A stretch of 64,000 bases of DNA from NCBI GenBank assembly GCA_964636985.1, contig CAZWSX010000030.1:15643-79642 (forward strand), written 5' to 3'. The stretch's first letter is position 1, and each line of letters opens with the position of its first letter. The position numbers were made by a program, and so were the translations under genes. The notes beneath the pieces are model-generated. The model ran no database searches and was not told where the DNA came from. It saw only the letters and a program-made list of their open reading frames with translations. This stretch comes from CAZWSX01 sp964636985 (lineage in GTDB: Bacteria > Planctomycetota > Planctomycetia > Pirellulales > Pirellulaceae). Of this stretch, positions 24,956 to 33,720 are shown one piece after another.

Positions 24956-25813
24956 ATGGCACAACGGCTACGCATTGGTTTCTGCCAACTCGATTCCAAG
25001 TACGACGATCTCGACGCGAATTTGCAGGCCGTCGAACGAGGTCTGAAATGGGCCGACGCCAACCAGGTCGAAATCGTCAGTTTCCCCGAGTGTTTTCTGA
25101 CCGGGTATCCCGATACCGAAAAACTCGCGCGAGCAAACGCTTTCGCGCGCGACAGCCAGCAGATGATGCGGTTGCTTGATCTCTCGGCCAAGTTCAACGC
25201 AACCGCGATCGTCGGCTTCAACGAAGTCCGCGGAAACGATCTCTACAACACGGCAGCCGTCGTTCACGCCGGGCATTTGCTGGGTACCTACAGCAAGTGC
25301 ACTGCCTACCAGCCGTTCCACAAACAGGGGCGCGAGTTCCCCGTCTTCGAGCGTTCCGGCGTCAAGTTCGGCGTGGTGATCTGCTCCGACGGAGGCTTTA
25401 TCGAGCCGACGCGGATTCTAGCGACGAAGGGGGCCAAGATCGTGTTCGCCCCCCACTTCAACTACATCGGCGCGAAAGGACTGATCGGGCATTTTCAACA
25501 TGTCCGCTCCGACCACACCGCTCGCGCCGTCGAGAATAACGTCTACTTCGTCCGCGCTAACAACGTCGTCCTCGGCGAAAAAGAGCCCGCGATCACCCGC
25601 TACGACGGAATCGGCTACGGCGACAGTTACATCGTCGATAACCTCGGCGAAATTGTGGCCCGCAGCCGCCGACACGAAGAGGACATGGTGCTGGCCGACG
25701 TCCGCGTCGACCAACAGGACAATGCCTGGGGAGTCGGTCGGAGTTTGTTTAGTTGGCGTGAATTCCGGCAGCACATGGATGCGGCCGCGGCGGAAGCCCT
25801 GAAAAAATCGTAG
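24956..25813 (+). CDS. Carbon-nitrogen hydrolase (nitrilase superfamily)
   Basis: All three catalytic residues are present in conserved context: Glu in F-P-E-C-F-L-T-G-Y, Lys in G-T-Y-S-K-C-T-A-Y and Cys in V-V-I-C-S-D-G-G-F. The 285-residue length and the opening L-R-I-G-F-C-Q-L-D-S fit amidase or carbamoylase branches of the superfamily, which hydrolyse amide or carbamoyl bonds of small molecules. The exact substrate cannot be read from sequence. AAGGAG lies just before the start codon. It is a stand-alone gene; the 194 bases after it hold nothing. Confidence 0.92.
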   Translation: MAQRLRIGFCQLDSKYDDLDANLQAVERGLKWADANQVEIVSFPECFLTGYPDTEKLARANAFARDSQQMMRLLDLSAKFNATAIVGFNEVRGNDLYNTAAVVHAGHLLGTYSKCTAYQPFHKQGREFPVFERSGVKFGVVICSDGGFIEPTRILATKGAKIVFAPHFNYIGAKGLIGHFQHVRSDHTARAVENNVYFVRANNVVLGEKEPAITRYDGIGYGDSYIVDNLGEIVARSRRHEEDMVLADVRVDQQDNAWGVGRSLFSWREFRQHMDAAAAEALKKS

Positions 25814-26007
25814 GGAGTCCGCTGGGAACGGCGATGCGGATTCTAGCAGAAATCGCGAAAAATACCGATTTGTCCGCAGTGCCGCGGTGGCATAGACTTT
25901 CACGTATCACGGACGCGGAAAAACGCATCCAAGAGCGAAGGGTGAAACACGAATTTCCTATTTGAGGCCGCGAAGTCTCGCGGTCGGTTGCAGGAAGGAA
26001 TGGATAT

Positions 26008-26805
26008 ATGAGTCGCGGAAATTACGACCAGCGAAATTATGGCGGAGGCCAATCGCCGTATGGTGAAAACACGTGGAGCAACCCTTACCAGGTGACAGGG
26101 GGAGGTGCAGGCCCGATCGCGCTCCAAGCGGAATCGGCCCGCACGCGATTCCTGCGGCTGACCTACACGCACTTGCTTGGCGCGATCCTTTTGTTCGCGG
26201 CGATCGAGACTGTGTTACTGGTAGTCATCCCGGACACCGTCACGGCCCCTGTCTTGCAGGCCATGGGGAAATCGCGTTGGTCGTGGCTCATCGTTATGGG
26301 CGCGTTCATGGGCGTCAGTTGGCTTGCTACCAGTTGGGCCAACGCCCCCAGCAGCTCGCGGGGTTTGCAGTACGCGGGACTGGCGTTGTACACGGTCGCG
26401 GAAGCGGTGATCTTTTTGCCGCTTCTTTGGATAGCAAGTCGATACTATCCCCTGGCGATCCCAGCGGCGGGTGTATTCACAGGCCTGATTTTCGCCGGCA
26501 TCACGTTCATGATGTTCGTGACGGGCGCCAACTTTAGTTGGCTGGGACGATGGCTTATGTTCGCAGGCATTGGTGCGATAGCCCTGATTGTCGCTTCGAT
26601 CGTGTTCGGCTTCTCGTTGGGGCTGTTGTTTACCGGCGCGATGATCCTGCTGGCCAGTGGTTACATCCTGTACCACACCAGCAACGTGATGCACGAGTAC
26701 AACGAAGAGCAGTACGTGGCCGCCTCGCTGGCGCTATTCGCCTCCGTCGCGCTCCTGTTCTGGTACGCCTTGCAACTGGTGATGAGCCTGCGCGACCGCG
26801 AATAG
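26008..26805 (+). CDS. Bax inhibitor-1 / YccA family membrane protein
   Basis: The 265-residue protein has a glycine- and asparagine-rich N-terminus and seven predicted membrane helices. The family hallmarks are the early R-F-L-R-L-T-Y-T-H-L-L-G-A and a late S-N-V-M-H-E-Y. BI-1 family proteins form pH-sensitive channels; in bacteria the role is unclear. GGAAGGAATGG precedes the start codon, supporting ATG at 26008. It converges on the AddA gene, the gap holding the palindromic repeat copy 1. Confidence 0.88.
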   Translation: MSRGNYDQRNYGGGQSPYGENTWSNPYQVTGGGAGPIALQAESARTRFLRLTYTHLLGAILLFAAIETVLLVVIPDTVTAPVLQAMGKSRWSWLIVMGAFMGVSWLATSWANAPSSSRGLQYAGLALYTVAEAVIFLPLLWIASRYYPLAIPAAGVFTGLIFAGITFMMFVTGANFSWLGRWLMFAGIGAIALIVASIVFGFSLGLLFTGAMILLASGYILYHTSNVMHEYNEEQYVAASLALFASVALLFWYALQLVMSLRDRE

Positions 26806-26818
26806 GGCCGGGCCGTAG

Positions 26819-26848
26819 GACGGACAATCCTGTCCGTCGCGGTGCGGC
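26819..26848. repeat. Palindromic repeat, copy 1
   Basis: An 8-bp perfect hairpin GACGGACA/TGTCCGTC (26819-26826, 26831-26838) with an ATCC loop is followed directly by GCGGTGCGGC. A second copy with the same loop and same tail lies at 59956-59987; both sit between convergent genes. The copies differ at two stem pairs, each by compensatory change. Probably a REP-like element or bidirectional terminator. Confidence 0.6.
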
Positions 26849-26879
26849 TTGCCAATCCAGATCAAGCCGTGCCTCTAAA

Positions 26880-29800
26880 TCACACCGACACCACTTCGTC
26901 CGCCTGGATAAACGCCAGGCGGGCAGCCACAAACTCGGCTGGCAGTTCGAACAGCTTGGCCACGGTCTCTTTGTACGCGGCCATCTGCGGGCGATAGTGC
27001 TCGATCTTTTCGGCCAGCGATCTGCCCGGCTGATTGTCGATCCGGTCGGTTTTGAAATCGATAATCTCGGCCGCGACGACATCTTCTCCGTCGCTTAATA
27101 GCACCAGTCGGTCGATCCGCCCTTGCCGCAGTTCCGCGCCCGCCCGATGGGCGAACGGGTATTCATTGCGAACGCGCGGCGTCAGTTGCTTGCGCTGCAA
27201 ATGCTGCCGAGCCTTGGCTCCGAATCCCTGGATGCTCGCCGGGCCATAGTCCGCCTGCCGCAAGAGGGCCGCCAAATTCGGCTTAATCAAGAAGGCCTGA
27301 AATTCGGTCAGCCAGCGACTGACTTCCGCAGGATCAGCGTCGTCGATGTCTTGGATCTGCAGAATGGCTTGCCGCAACTCGTTTTCGGCGGGCACCGCAG
27401 CGTCGAGCCACGTCACCAACTCAAAACACTTGTGGATCACGCTGCCGCGGAGCATCGCCATCGGATCGTGATCCGCCGCGAGCCCCAGCAGTTTATCGAC
27501 CGGGATCTTGCCGCCACCTTCCAAGCCGGAAGGAGTTTGCTTACCAAGACCTCGCTTTTGATCCGCCGTCGGCGGAGCCAACACAATCTGCGGCAACGAT
27601 TCTTCAACAGGCGATTCGCTCCGGGCGAGTTCCCTCTTCCGTTCGGATGGCAACTGGGCATACCAATCGCGGTTGCCCAACTCCCACAGCGTTTGCATCG
27701 GCGGCATCGGCCGACACTGCAATAAGGCACCTCGTAACAGGCCAGCATGGGTCCGGCGGCACTCCTCCTTCTCGTGCGGTTGCACCAGCATGTGCAGGGC
27801 GTGAATCGCTCGCGTCATTCCGACGTAGAGCGCGCACAGCCGATCATCAACCTTCCGTGCGACATACTGATCGTGCATCCGCTGCATCTCTGGCGGCATG
27901 CCTGGCAGCTCTCGTCGCGGGACCGAACGGCACACCTTGGTGACGTCGGCTAACGGCGACTCGCGGTCCGTCCAGAAGGCATCCCCCTGCCCTGGCAACG
28001 GATCATCGAGTTGCGGACATATCACAATGTCGAACTCAAGCCCCTTCGCCTGGTGAACGGTCATCACGCGAACTCGGCTGGCCGAAGGATCGTCGGCCTT
28101 GTAGTCCGCGACCAGTTCGCGGAACGCCTTGGTCCGCAATTCGGCGTGGGCATCGTAGTCGTAAGCAAGCTCGATCAGTTGCTGCAAACGTTGCCGGTCG
28201 CGACGGTCGCACTCGCCTGCCAAATGTTCCGCCCACTCGGCAATCGACGGTCCATAACCTCGATCAATCAGTTGCCGCCGCAACGTTAATGCGAATTCAG
28301 CCAGCAGAGCCGGATGAGAATCGCCGGGCAAACCAACGGCCACCGCAAGCGGCGAGTTGCGTACATGGAATTCCGCGGCGCTGTCGCCGGGATGATCCGC
28401 CAACGTCAGAAGCGAAACAATCAACTCCACGGCAGGCGAATCGACAATCGGGCTACCCCCTTCTTCGCTCGCCGCAATGCCTTGTTCTTGAAGCCGGTAG
28501 ATCAAATTGCCGACCGCGTCGTTGGTTCGGACGAGCACGCCCACCGTGCAGCCAGGAGCCGCCTCGACGATGTCCTTGATGCGTTTCGCGGCGAAATCGA
28601 AGAACGAGTCGAGGACCTTTCCAGGCCCCTTTTCCGGGCCCGTGGCAAGCTCCACGTATCCCGGCAACTTGTCGCGGACGGTGTCGTGCTCTGGAAAGCG
28701 GTCCATCCAACCGCGCACGTGGGGTTCGAGATAGTCGAGCTTGTTATGCCTCGTGAGGTTCGAAAAAACCTGATTGACGGCGTCGATCACCACAGGCGAC
28801 GAGCGGTAACTTTGGGCCAGCGATTCGAGGGAGATCTCCGGAAACTCATCGCTGAGCGAGAGAATCAGCCCGGGCGAGCCGCCCCGCCAACCGTAGATCG
28901 CTTGCTTGGGATCGCCTACACAGAAGAACGTTCCCTTCGGCGAAGCGATTGCTTCCTGGGCAAACGCTCGCATCACTTTCCACTGGTCGAGCGACGTGTC
29001 TTGAAACTCGTCGAGCATCAAGTGCGCAAGTCGCCCGTCGAGCCGAAACGAAAATCGGTCGGAGTCGACCGCGTCGAGCGCGCGAGCCAGGGCCTGCGGA
29101 ATATCGCTGAACTGCAAGCCGCGTGTGATCGCGCGCGTCGCGTTGTAGGCTTCGTCGAAGTGCGCGAGCAATTCGTGCGTCGCATCGAGCTGCGCAGCGA
29201 TGCGATTGGAAATCGTTCCGCACGCGTGTTGTACGAGCGGCTGATAGAGGCCACGCATTTCAGTCGTAATCGGCCGGCGGGAATACGTCTCTTCGCCCGC
29301 GAGAACTTTCGAGCCGACGCCGCTCTTGAGAAACGCTTCCCAGTCCTCCAAGATGAGTGCCCGCAGAGAAGTGGTATGAGCCTTCGCGAGCGCCTTTTCT
29401 TTCTCAGGCGGCATCGCGTGTTCGAAGACGCCAAGCAATCGCTCGAATTCCGCCTTCGAGAGGACAGGCGACTTCTTCATCCACTTCCACGCATCCTGGG
29501 TTGTTTCGCGGAAGATGTGATAGAGCTTCTCCGTTTGCTCGCGAATGAGGCCGACAACCGAGCGATCGGTCTCCCCTTTGGTCAAGTTGTGATAAAGAGT
29601 CCGCAGGTCGCGATCCCCATCGCCGCCCCCTAAGTCACCGCCACCGTTTAAGACCATCGTGATCGCGGCATCGCGAACTCGCTTTTCTTCGATCGGCTCG
29701 GCGATCCGCCACCCCAGCGGCAGACCGAATTCCAAGGCGAATGCGCTGGCAACTTTGGCGAAGAAGCTATCGAGCGTCCCGACGCGTAACCGATGCAGCC

Positions 29801-30227
29801 GAGCCAGTGTTGCCAACAGCCGCTCGCGACAAATGGCAAGCGTCAACTTGGGGCGATCGAGCGCCTCGCCCAGCTTAGCGGCTTCCGCTTGGCTCGAAGC
29901 GGCCATCGCCAGGCGCAACAGAATCCGATCCAGAATCTCCCCTGCCGCCTTGCGTGTGAACGTGACGGCCAAGATGCGATCGGGCTCGACGCCGTCGACG
30001 AGCAGTCGCAGGAAGCGATTGGAAAGCTGGTACGTCTTGCCCGAACCAGCCGACGCGATGATCAGCGTTTGCCGCGGCGATGTCTTTTCCGCAACGACGG
30101 CCACGGTTTTGGCCTTCGGCGTTTCGACCCTCTTCTCCGACTCGTTCTCGTCATCGTCGAACATCGCCGCAAACTGAGGCAGCAATGGCGTCGCAGATTT
30201 GGCTTTTGCGGCCCGGCGGCTACTCAT
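26880..30227 (-). CDS. addA: AddA-like helicase-nuclease (UvrD superfamily)
   Basis: The UvrD/Rep-type helicase motifs are all visible: Walker A I-A-S-A-G-S-G-K-T-Y, motif Ia A-V-T-F-T-R-K-A-A, Walker B L-M-L-D-E-F-Q-D-T, G-D-P-K-Q-A-I-Y-G-W-R-G, V-M-T-V-H-Q-A-K-G-L-E-F and A-L-Y-V-G-M-T-R-A. The C-terminal A-E-I-I-D-F-K-T-D-R is the RecB-type PD-(D/E)XK nuclease signature. The ATG at 30227 is preceded by AGGAGG and overlaps the upstream gene by 8 bases (ATGAGTAG), so the pair is translationally coupled. Double-strand-break processing is the likely job. About 1115 residues. Confidence 0.92.
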   Translation of the reverse strand: MSSRRAAKAKSATPLLPQFAAMFDDDENESEKRVETPKAKTVAVVAEKTSPRQTLIIASAGSGKTYQLSNRFLRLLVDGVEPDRILAVTFTRKAAGEILDRILLRLAMAASSQAEAAKLGEALDRPKLTLAICRERLLATLARLHRLRVGTLDSFFAKVASAFALEFGLPLGWRIAEPIEEKRVRDAAITMVLNGGGDLGGGDGDRDLRTLYHNLTKGETDRSVVGLIREQTEKLYHIFRETTQDAWKWMKKSPVLSKAEFERLLGVFEHAMPPEKEKALAKAHTTSLRALILEDWEAFLKSGVGSKVLAGEETYSRRPITTEMRGLYQPLVQHACGTISNRIAAQLDATHELLAHFDEAYNATRAITRGLQFSDIPQALARALDAVDSDRFSFRLDGRLAHLMLDEFQDTSLDQWKVMRAFAQEAIASPKGTFFCVGDPKQAIYGWRGGSPGLILSLSDEFPEISLESLAQSYRSSPVVIDAVNQVFSNLTRHNKLDYLEPHVRGWMDRFPEHDTVRDKLPGYVELATGPEKGPGKVLDSFFDFAAKRIKDIVEAAPGCTVGVLVRTNDAVGNLIYRLQEQGIAASEEGGSPIVDSPAVELIVSLLTLADHPGDSAAEFHVRNSPLAVAVGLPGDSHPALLAEFALTLRRQLIDRGYGPSIAEWAEHLAGECDRRDRQRLQQLIELAYDYDAHAELRTKAFRELVADYKADDPSASRVRVMTVHQAKGLEFDIVICPQLDDPLPGQGDAFWTDRESPLADVTKVCRSVPRRELPGMPPEMQRMHDQYVARKVDDRLCALYVGMTRAIHALHMLVQPHEKEECRRTHAGLLRGALLQCRPMPPMQTLWELGNRDWYAQLPSERKRELARSESPVEESLPQIVLAPPTADQKRGLGKQTPSGLEGGGKIPVDKLLGLAADHDPMAMLRGSVIHKCFELVTWLDAAVPAENELRQAILQIQDIDDADPAEVSRWLTEFQAFLIKPNLAALLRQADYGPASIQGFGAKARQHLQRKQLTPRVRNEYPFAHRAGAELRQGRIDRLVLLSDGEDVVAAEIIDFKTDRIDNQPGRSLAEKIEHYRPQMAAYKETVAKLFELPAEFVAARLAFIQADEVVSV

Positions 30228-33072
30228 ACGATTCCTCCTCCACGACGATTCGTGGCGGAGCGCGACGACGGTCCTGGCAAATAGCCGAAAGATCGTCCTC
30301 ATAGCGAACGCGTTCGTCACTCGGTTCGAAACGACGGTCGCGAATGGCGAGGAGGATCTCGAACGCTTGTTCGTCCGCGGCGAGCAGCTGTTCGGAGCTC
30401 CATTCCCCGAGCGAGAGTCCCACGCGGCTCAAGTCCTTAGGGAGTAGCACATAGCCCAGCTCGCATTGTTCCGGATCGAAACCTGGAACGACGTTTCCCT
30501 GGCTTGCCAAGTGCCGATAAAGGGGAAGCTGAAAGTCGACCCACTCTTCGTTAAACGGACCATGCGTGTATTCGGGCGAGTCCCCTTTATCGCCGGTCTT
30601 GTAGTCGAGGACTTGCCAGGTGCCGGAGACATCGTTTCGGTCGATTCGGTCGATACGCCCCACGAGGATCACGGCTTCTTCGTCGAGCGTGAATTTCCAG
30701 GTCAAGTTCTGTTCCATGTTCTCGATGAACACGATCCGCCATCCTTCGCGGACACGAAGCGCCTGCCATGCAGCGAAGCGATCGAGTCGCGCGCGGACTT
30801 GTTCGAGCTGAATCGCGACGGCGGCGCGAAGCGATTTGTCGCCGTACTTTCGCTTGGCCATGCTCGACAACTGATCGTTCAAGAAACCACTGATCACCTT
30901 GGGGCTATCCGACTCCCGGATCTTCTGATCTTCCCCGAAGCTTTGCAGGCAATCGTGGGCGAGCGAACCAAAGCCGCGGCCATCGAGTTCCTCCGCGTCA
31001 TCGCTCTGCGCTTCCAGCCCCAGTACATGCCGCAAGTAATAGCGATAGGGGCACGTAAGGTAGTCGCGAAGCTGCGTCACCCGATACACGCGCGGCAACG
31101 CGACATTTGGCTCGGCCGGCGGGCGCGGCAACCTGGTCTGCGGTAACGGCGGCGTTCCCGAACCGACCAGCGGCATCCGTGGAGGCTTCTGCTTGGGTTC
31201 GGCAAAGCAGGTGATCGCGCGTTTCGTGGCAACGTCGGGCGAAGCAAGAAACTGCAAACGGCTGGGCGCCAGCGGATTCCCCTGGCTGTCCCGCCGCGCG
31301 GACAGAAACAAAACATCTGGCCGCGACGAAGCGATCACGCCCACCGAGTACGCATCGCGGGCAAAACGGCGATCGTTGTCGATCAGCCCGAGCGTGCGAC
31401 GCATCGCGTTCGGTAAAAAGGGATCAGCGCTCACCGAGTCGGGCACAAAGCCCTCGTTGAAGGTCGTGACAACTAGCGCCGGCGCGTCATCCAGCGGCAA
31501 TTCGAGCCAACCGAGCATCTCGACCGCGTCGCCATCCGAAGGAGGCGGAATGGGAGTATCGGCCAGTTCCTCAAGGGCCAGAAAAATCGCGTCGGCCGCG
31601 CTCACGGGCGAATCGAGTTCGCCCGGCAAACGAGCGCGCCCGTGGAGCACGTTGGCGATCGCCTCCAAGCCAGCCTGTGTCTCGCGCGTCGTGGTCGATG
31701 TGCGATCGAAGACCGCATTGGCATAGACTTCCTTGATCGCCGTGAGCAGCGGAAGAGTCCACTCCGCAAGTTTCTTCCTCCCGGAGATGGGTGCCAGCCA
31801 ACTTTCGAGTTTCTCAAGCGCCGCACGCAACTTGGTCCAGCGTGGTTCCCCTCGCTTCGTTTTGGCGTTTTCGGCCGCCCAGGGCCACACCTTCGTCGAC
31901 AACTCGATGGGCAAGTATTCGGTGCGGAATTCGTCCACGTCGGGCAGCAGTTCGGAATCGCCGCCGAGCCACTGGTACACGTCGGGGTGTCTCAGCAGAT
32001 TCGCGACGGCTTCGGCCGGCATGCCGTCAACAAGGCTTTCGATTGCCTTTAGAAGTCGATAGGGCCCCGTCTGCGAGACGAGTTTTCCCTGCACCCACCG
32101 CGAAGCGATGCCGCATTGATCGAGCCGCCGCTGCAATTGCGGCACGAGCCGCTCGTCGGGCACGCCAAGCGTGATTTCATCCGCGCGATACTTGCCGTGG
32201 TAGTTCGCAAGCTTTCGCGCCACGGCTTCGGCCTGGTCCGCTGCGTCGTCGACGAGTTCGATTTGCCGATCAACAAGCGGGAGTTCAATCCCTTTCCACT
32301 TGGACGGGACGACGCAACCGTGTTCGTCGAAACGATCGACCCACTCCTGGGGCGCTGCAATGAGCGCCGTTACTTGAGCCGTGACCTGATCAAGGATGTT
32401 CCGCATCGTGTGGTTCAAGTCGACCGTGCCGAGCAGGACGATCTCCCGCGTCGTGGAGAATTCCTTGCGTTTCAAACCTTCGAGCCGCGCGGTTTGGATG
32501 TCCCACAGTTCCAGTTTGTCGAGCGTTCGAAGATAGCGATTTTGCATCGCCGCCAGTGCGGACCAGCGATCGTGTTCGGTGAAGCCTTCGACTTTGGAGG
32601 CCCTCTCGACAACCATCGAAAAGTCGAGCCCCTCAGCCGCCAGTTCCGTATGAAGCCGCCGCACCATCCGCGCTAGAACCAGCCAGCCGCGAGCATCGTC
32701 CGCGGACGGAGGATGAGGAATCACCGCGGCCCGCTGCGACTCGGGCGTGAACTCCAGCGCCTTCCGCCAAGCCAAGTCTTGGGTCAGCGTGTCGGCAAAC
32801 GGAAACTTTGGGCGATACAGCAGTTCCGGCAAACGCCCTTCGGTCGAGATTTCTGGCGGAGTGAGACGGAGCTTGTGTTCTTCGGCCTCAAAAACCAGCC
32901 GTTCCAGCAACCGGCGTCCGACGCGGCGGCCGGGGACCACCACAATCAGGTTTTGCAGGTCCCACTCCCGCTTTTGCGCGTAAGAATTCCGCAGCCATTC
33001 GACGGCGGAAAGGAGAGGAGGCCGCTGCCAATCGAGGAAAACACGCTTCACGAAGAATCCCTTCAGAGCCAC
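30220..33072 (-). CDS. PD-(D/E)XK nuclease, AddB-like
   Basis: This 950-residue protein precedes and overlaps the AddA-like gene. The C-terminal third holds C-P-Y-R-Y-Y-L-R-H-V-L-G-L-E, then V-I-L-V-G-R-I-D-R-I-D-R and Q-V-L-D-Y-K-T-G-D-K, the RecB-family nuclease core. The N-terminal part aligns in character with inactivated helicase domains of AddB, but the Walker A lysine motif is not present (N-L-I-V-V-V-P-G-R-R-V-G) and the C-terminal cluster of three cysteines that carries the AddB iron-sulfur site is absent. It is likely the AddB partner, strongly diverged. Confidence 0.85.
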   Translation of the reverse strand: MALKGFFVKRVFLDWQRPPLLSAVEWLRNSYAQKREWDLQNLIVVVPGRRVGRRLLERLVFEAEEHKLRLTPPEISTEGRLPELLYRPKFPFADTLTQDLAWRKALEFTPESQRAAVIPHPPSADDARGWLVLARMVRRLHTELAAEGLDFSMVVERASKVEGFTEHDRWSALAAMQNRYLRTLDKLELWDIQTARLEGLKRKEFSTTREIVLLGTVDLNHTMRNILDQVTAQVTALIAAPQEWVDRFDEHGCVVPSKWKGIELPLVDRQIELVDDAADQAEAVARKLANYHGKYRADEITLGVPDERLVPQLQRRLDQCGIASRWVQGKLVSQTGPYRLLKAIESLVDGMPAEAVANLLRHPDVYQWLGGDSELLPDVDEFRTEYLPIELSTKVWPWAAENAKTKRGEPRWTKLRAALEKLESWLAPISGRKKLAEWTLPLLTAIKEVYANAVFDRTSTTTRETQAGLEAIANVLHGRARLPGELDSPVSAADAIFLALEELADTPIPPPSDGDAVEMLGWLELPLDDAPALVVTTFNEGFVPDSVSADPFLPNAMRRTLGLIDNDRRFARDAYSVGVIASSRPDVLFLSARRDSQGNPLAPSRLQFLASPDVATKRAITCFAEPKQKPPRMPLVGSGTPPLPQTRLPRPPAEPNVALPRVYRVTQLRDYLTCPYRYYLRHVLGLEAQSDDAEELDGRGFGSLAHDCLQSFGEDQKIRESDSPKVISGFLNDQLSSMAKRKYGDKSLRAAVAIQLEQVRARLDRFAAWQALRVREGWRIVFIENMEQNLTWKFTLDEEAVILVGRIDRIDRNDVSGTWQVLDYKTGDKGDSPEYTHGPFNEEWVDFQLPLYRHLASQGNVVPGFDPEQCELGYVLLPKDLSRVGLSLGEWSSEQLLAADEQAFEILLAIRDRRFEPSDERVRYEDDLSAICQDRRRAPPRIVVEEESYE

Positions 33073-33178
33073 TTCAGTCGGCCGATCACGCCGAAAACCA
33101 AGAAAGCGGGGTCTTCCCTCCAGTATCTCGCCTTAAGTGTGACACGTTTGGTCACGCCTACCTAGCTGTGTGGCTAGA

Positions 33179-33436
33179 CTAAACCCGCCCTCGCCGAATG
33201 ATCTTCAAATTCGGATTTCCCCCATAAGCAGGTGGCGTACCCCGTGGCATGACAGAGTCGAAAGGACTTTGTGGATCGGGTTCGGGATCAAGCGAGCCTC
33301 CTACCGCCAAATAGAACTGCCACAGCTTCGAGGTCTCGCGCCAACGCTCCTGTGGCGTCAGCCGATACCACTCGAGCCACGAATCCTCGTCGTCCATTGC
33401 TTCTTTCAGTCGCCGCAGCCGTTCTTCCTCATTCAT
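33179..33436 (-). CDS. Small acidic hypothetical protein
   Basis: An 85-residue protein beginning MNEEERLRRLKEAMDDED, with amphipathic helices (WLEWYRLTPQERWRETSKLWQFY) in the first half and a flexible proline- and glycine-rich second half. No family recognised. Helix composition resembles a small protein-interaction helix pair. It is 106 bases upstream of the AddB-like gene on the same strand, possibly co-transcribed. It could be a real small protein of the recombination operon or unrelated. Confidence 0.5.
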   Translation of the reverse strand: MNEEERLRRLKEAMDDEDSWLEWYRLTPQERWRETSKLWQFYLAVGGSLDPEPDPQSPFDSVMPRGTPPAYGGNPNLKIIRRGRV

Positions 33437-33578
33437 GCCGATATTCTAGCCCCAGTGAGACAAGAGGAGTGAAATATCCGCCCCATTGGGGTGGGTACCT
33501 CTGATATTTCTACTGTTTTGCTGTCCCTATCCACCGTCTCACCACGGGCTCATTTCCGCTTTTCAGACCCCACTTCGA

Positions 33579-33589
33579 TATGCTAGGAT
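33579..33589 (+). promoter_or_regulatory. Candidate extended -10 promoter element for ffh
   Basis: ATATGCTAGGAT includes TG-C-TAGGAT, matching TATGTTAGGAT before ricT at ten of eleven positions. It lies 131 bases before the ffh start codon. No SRP RNA gene or other feature is visible in the 33437-33720 gap. Confidence 0.3.
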
Positions 33590-33720
33590 GCGAGTTTTCT
33601 CTAGTTGTACCCACTCCCATTAGGGGCGGCGCTAAATCACGGCGACGTTCCCAGGTGGCGAATTGCGGGTGAAAGAGATCCCAAAACCTGATGCCTGTAG
33701 CCTAACCTCTGCAGCCTCAA

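Noticed and set aside
28314..29633. 439-codon open frame opposite the AddA-like gene
   Set aside because: All helicase motifs are on the other strand, so this is a shadow frame.
33437..33720. SRP RNA gene before ffh
   Set aside because: The conserved SRP RNA tip sequence is not present in the gap.
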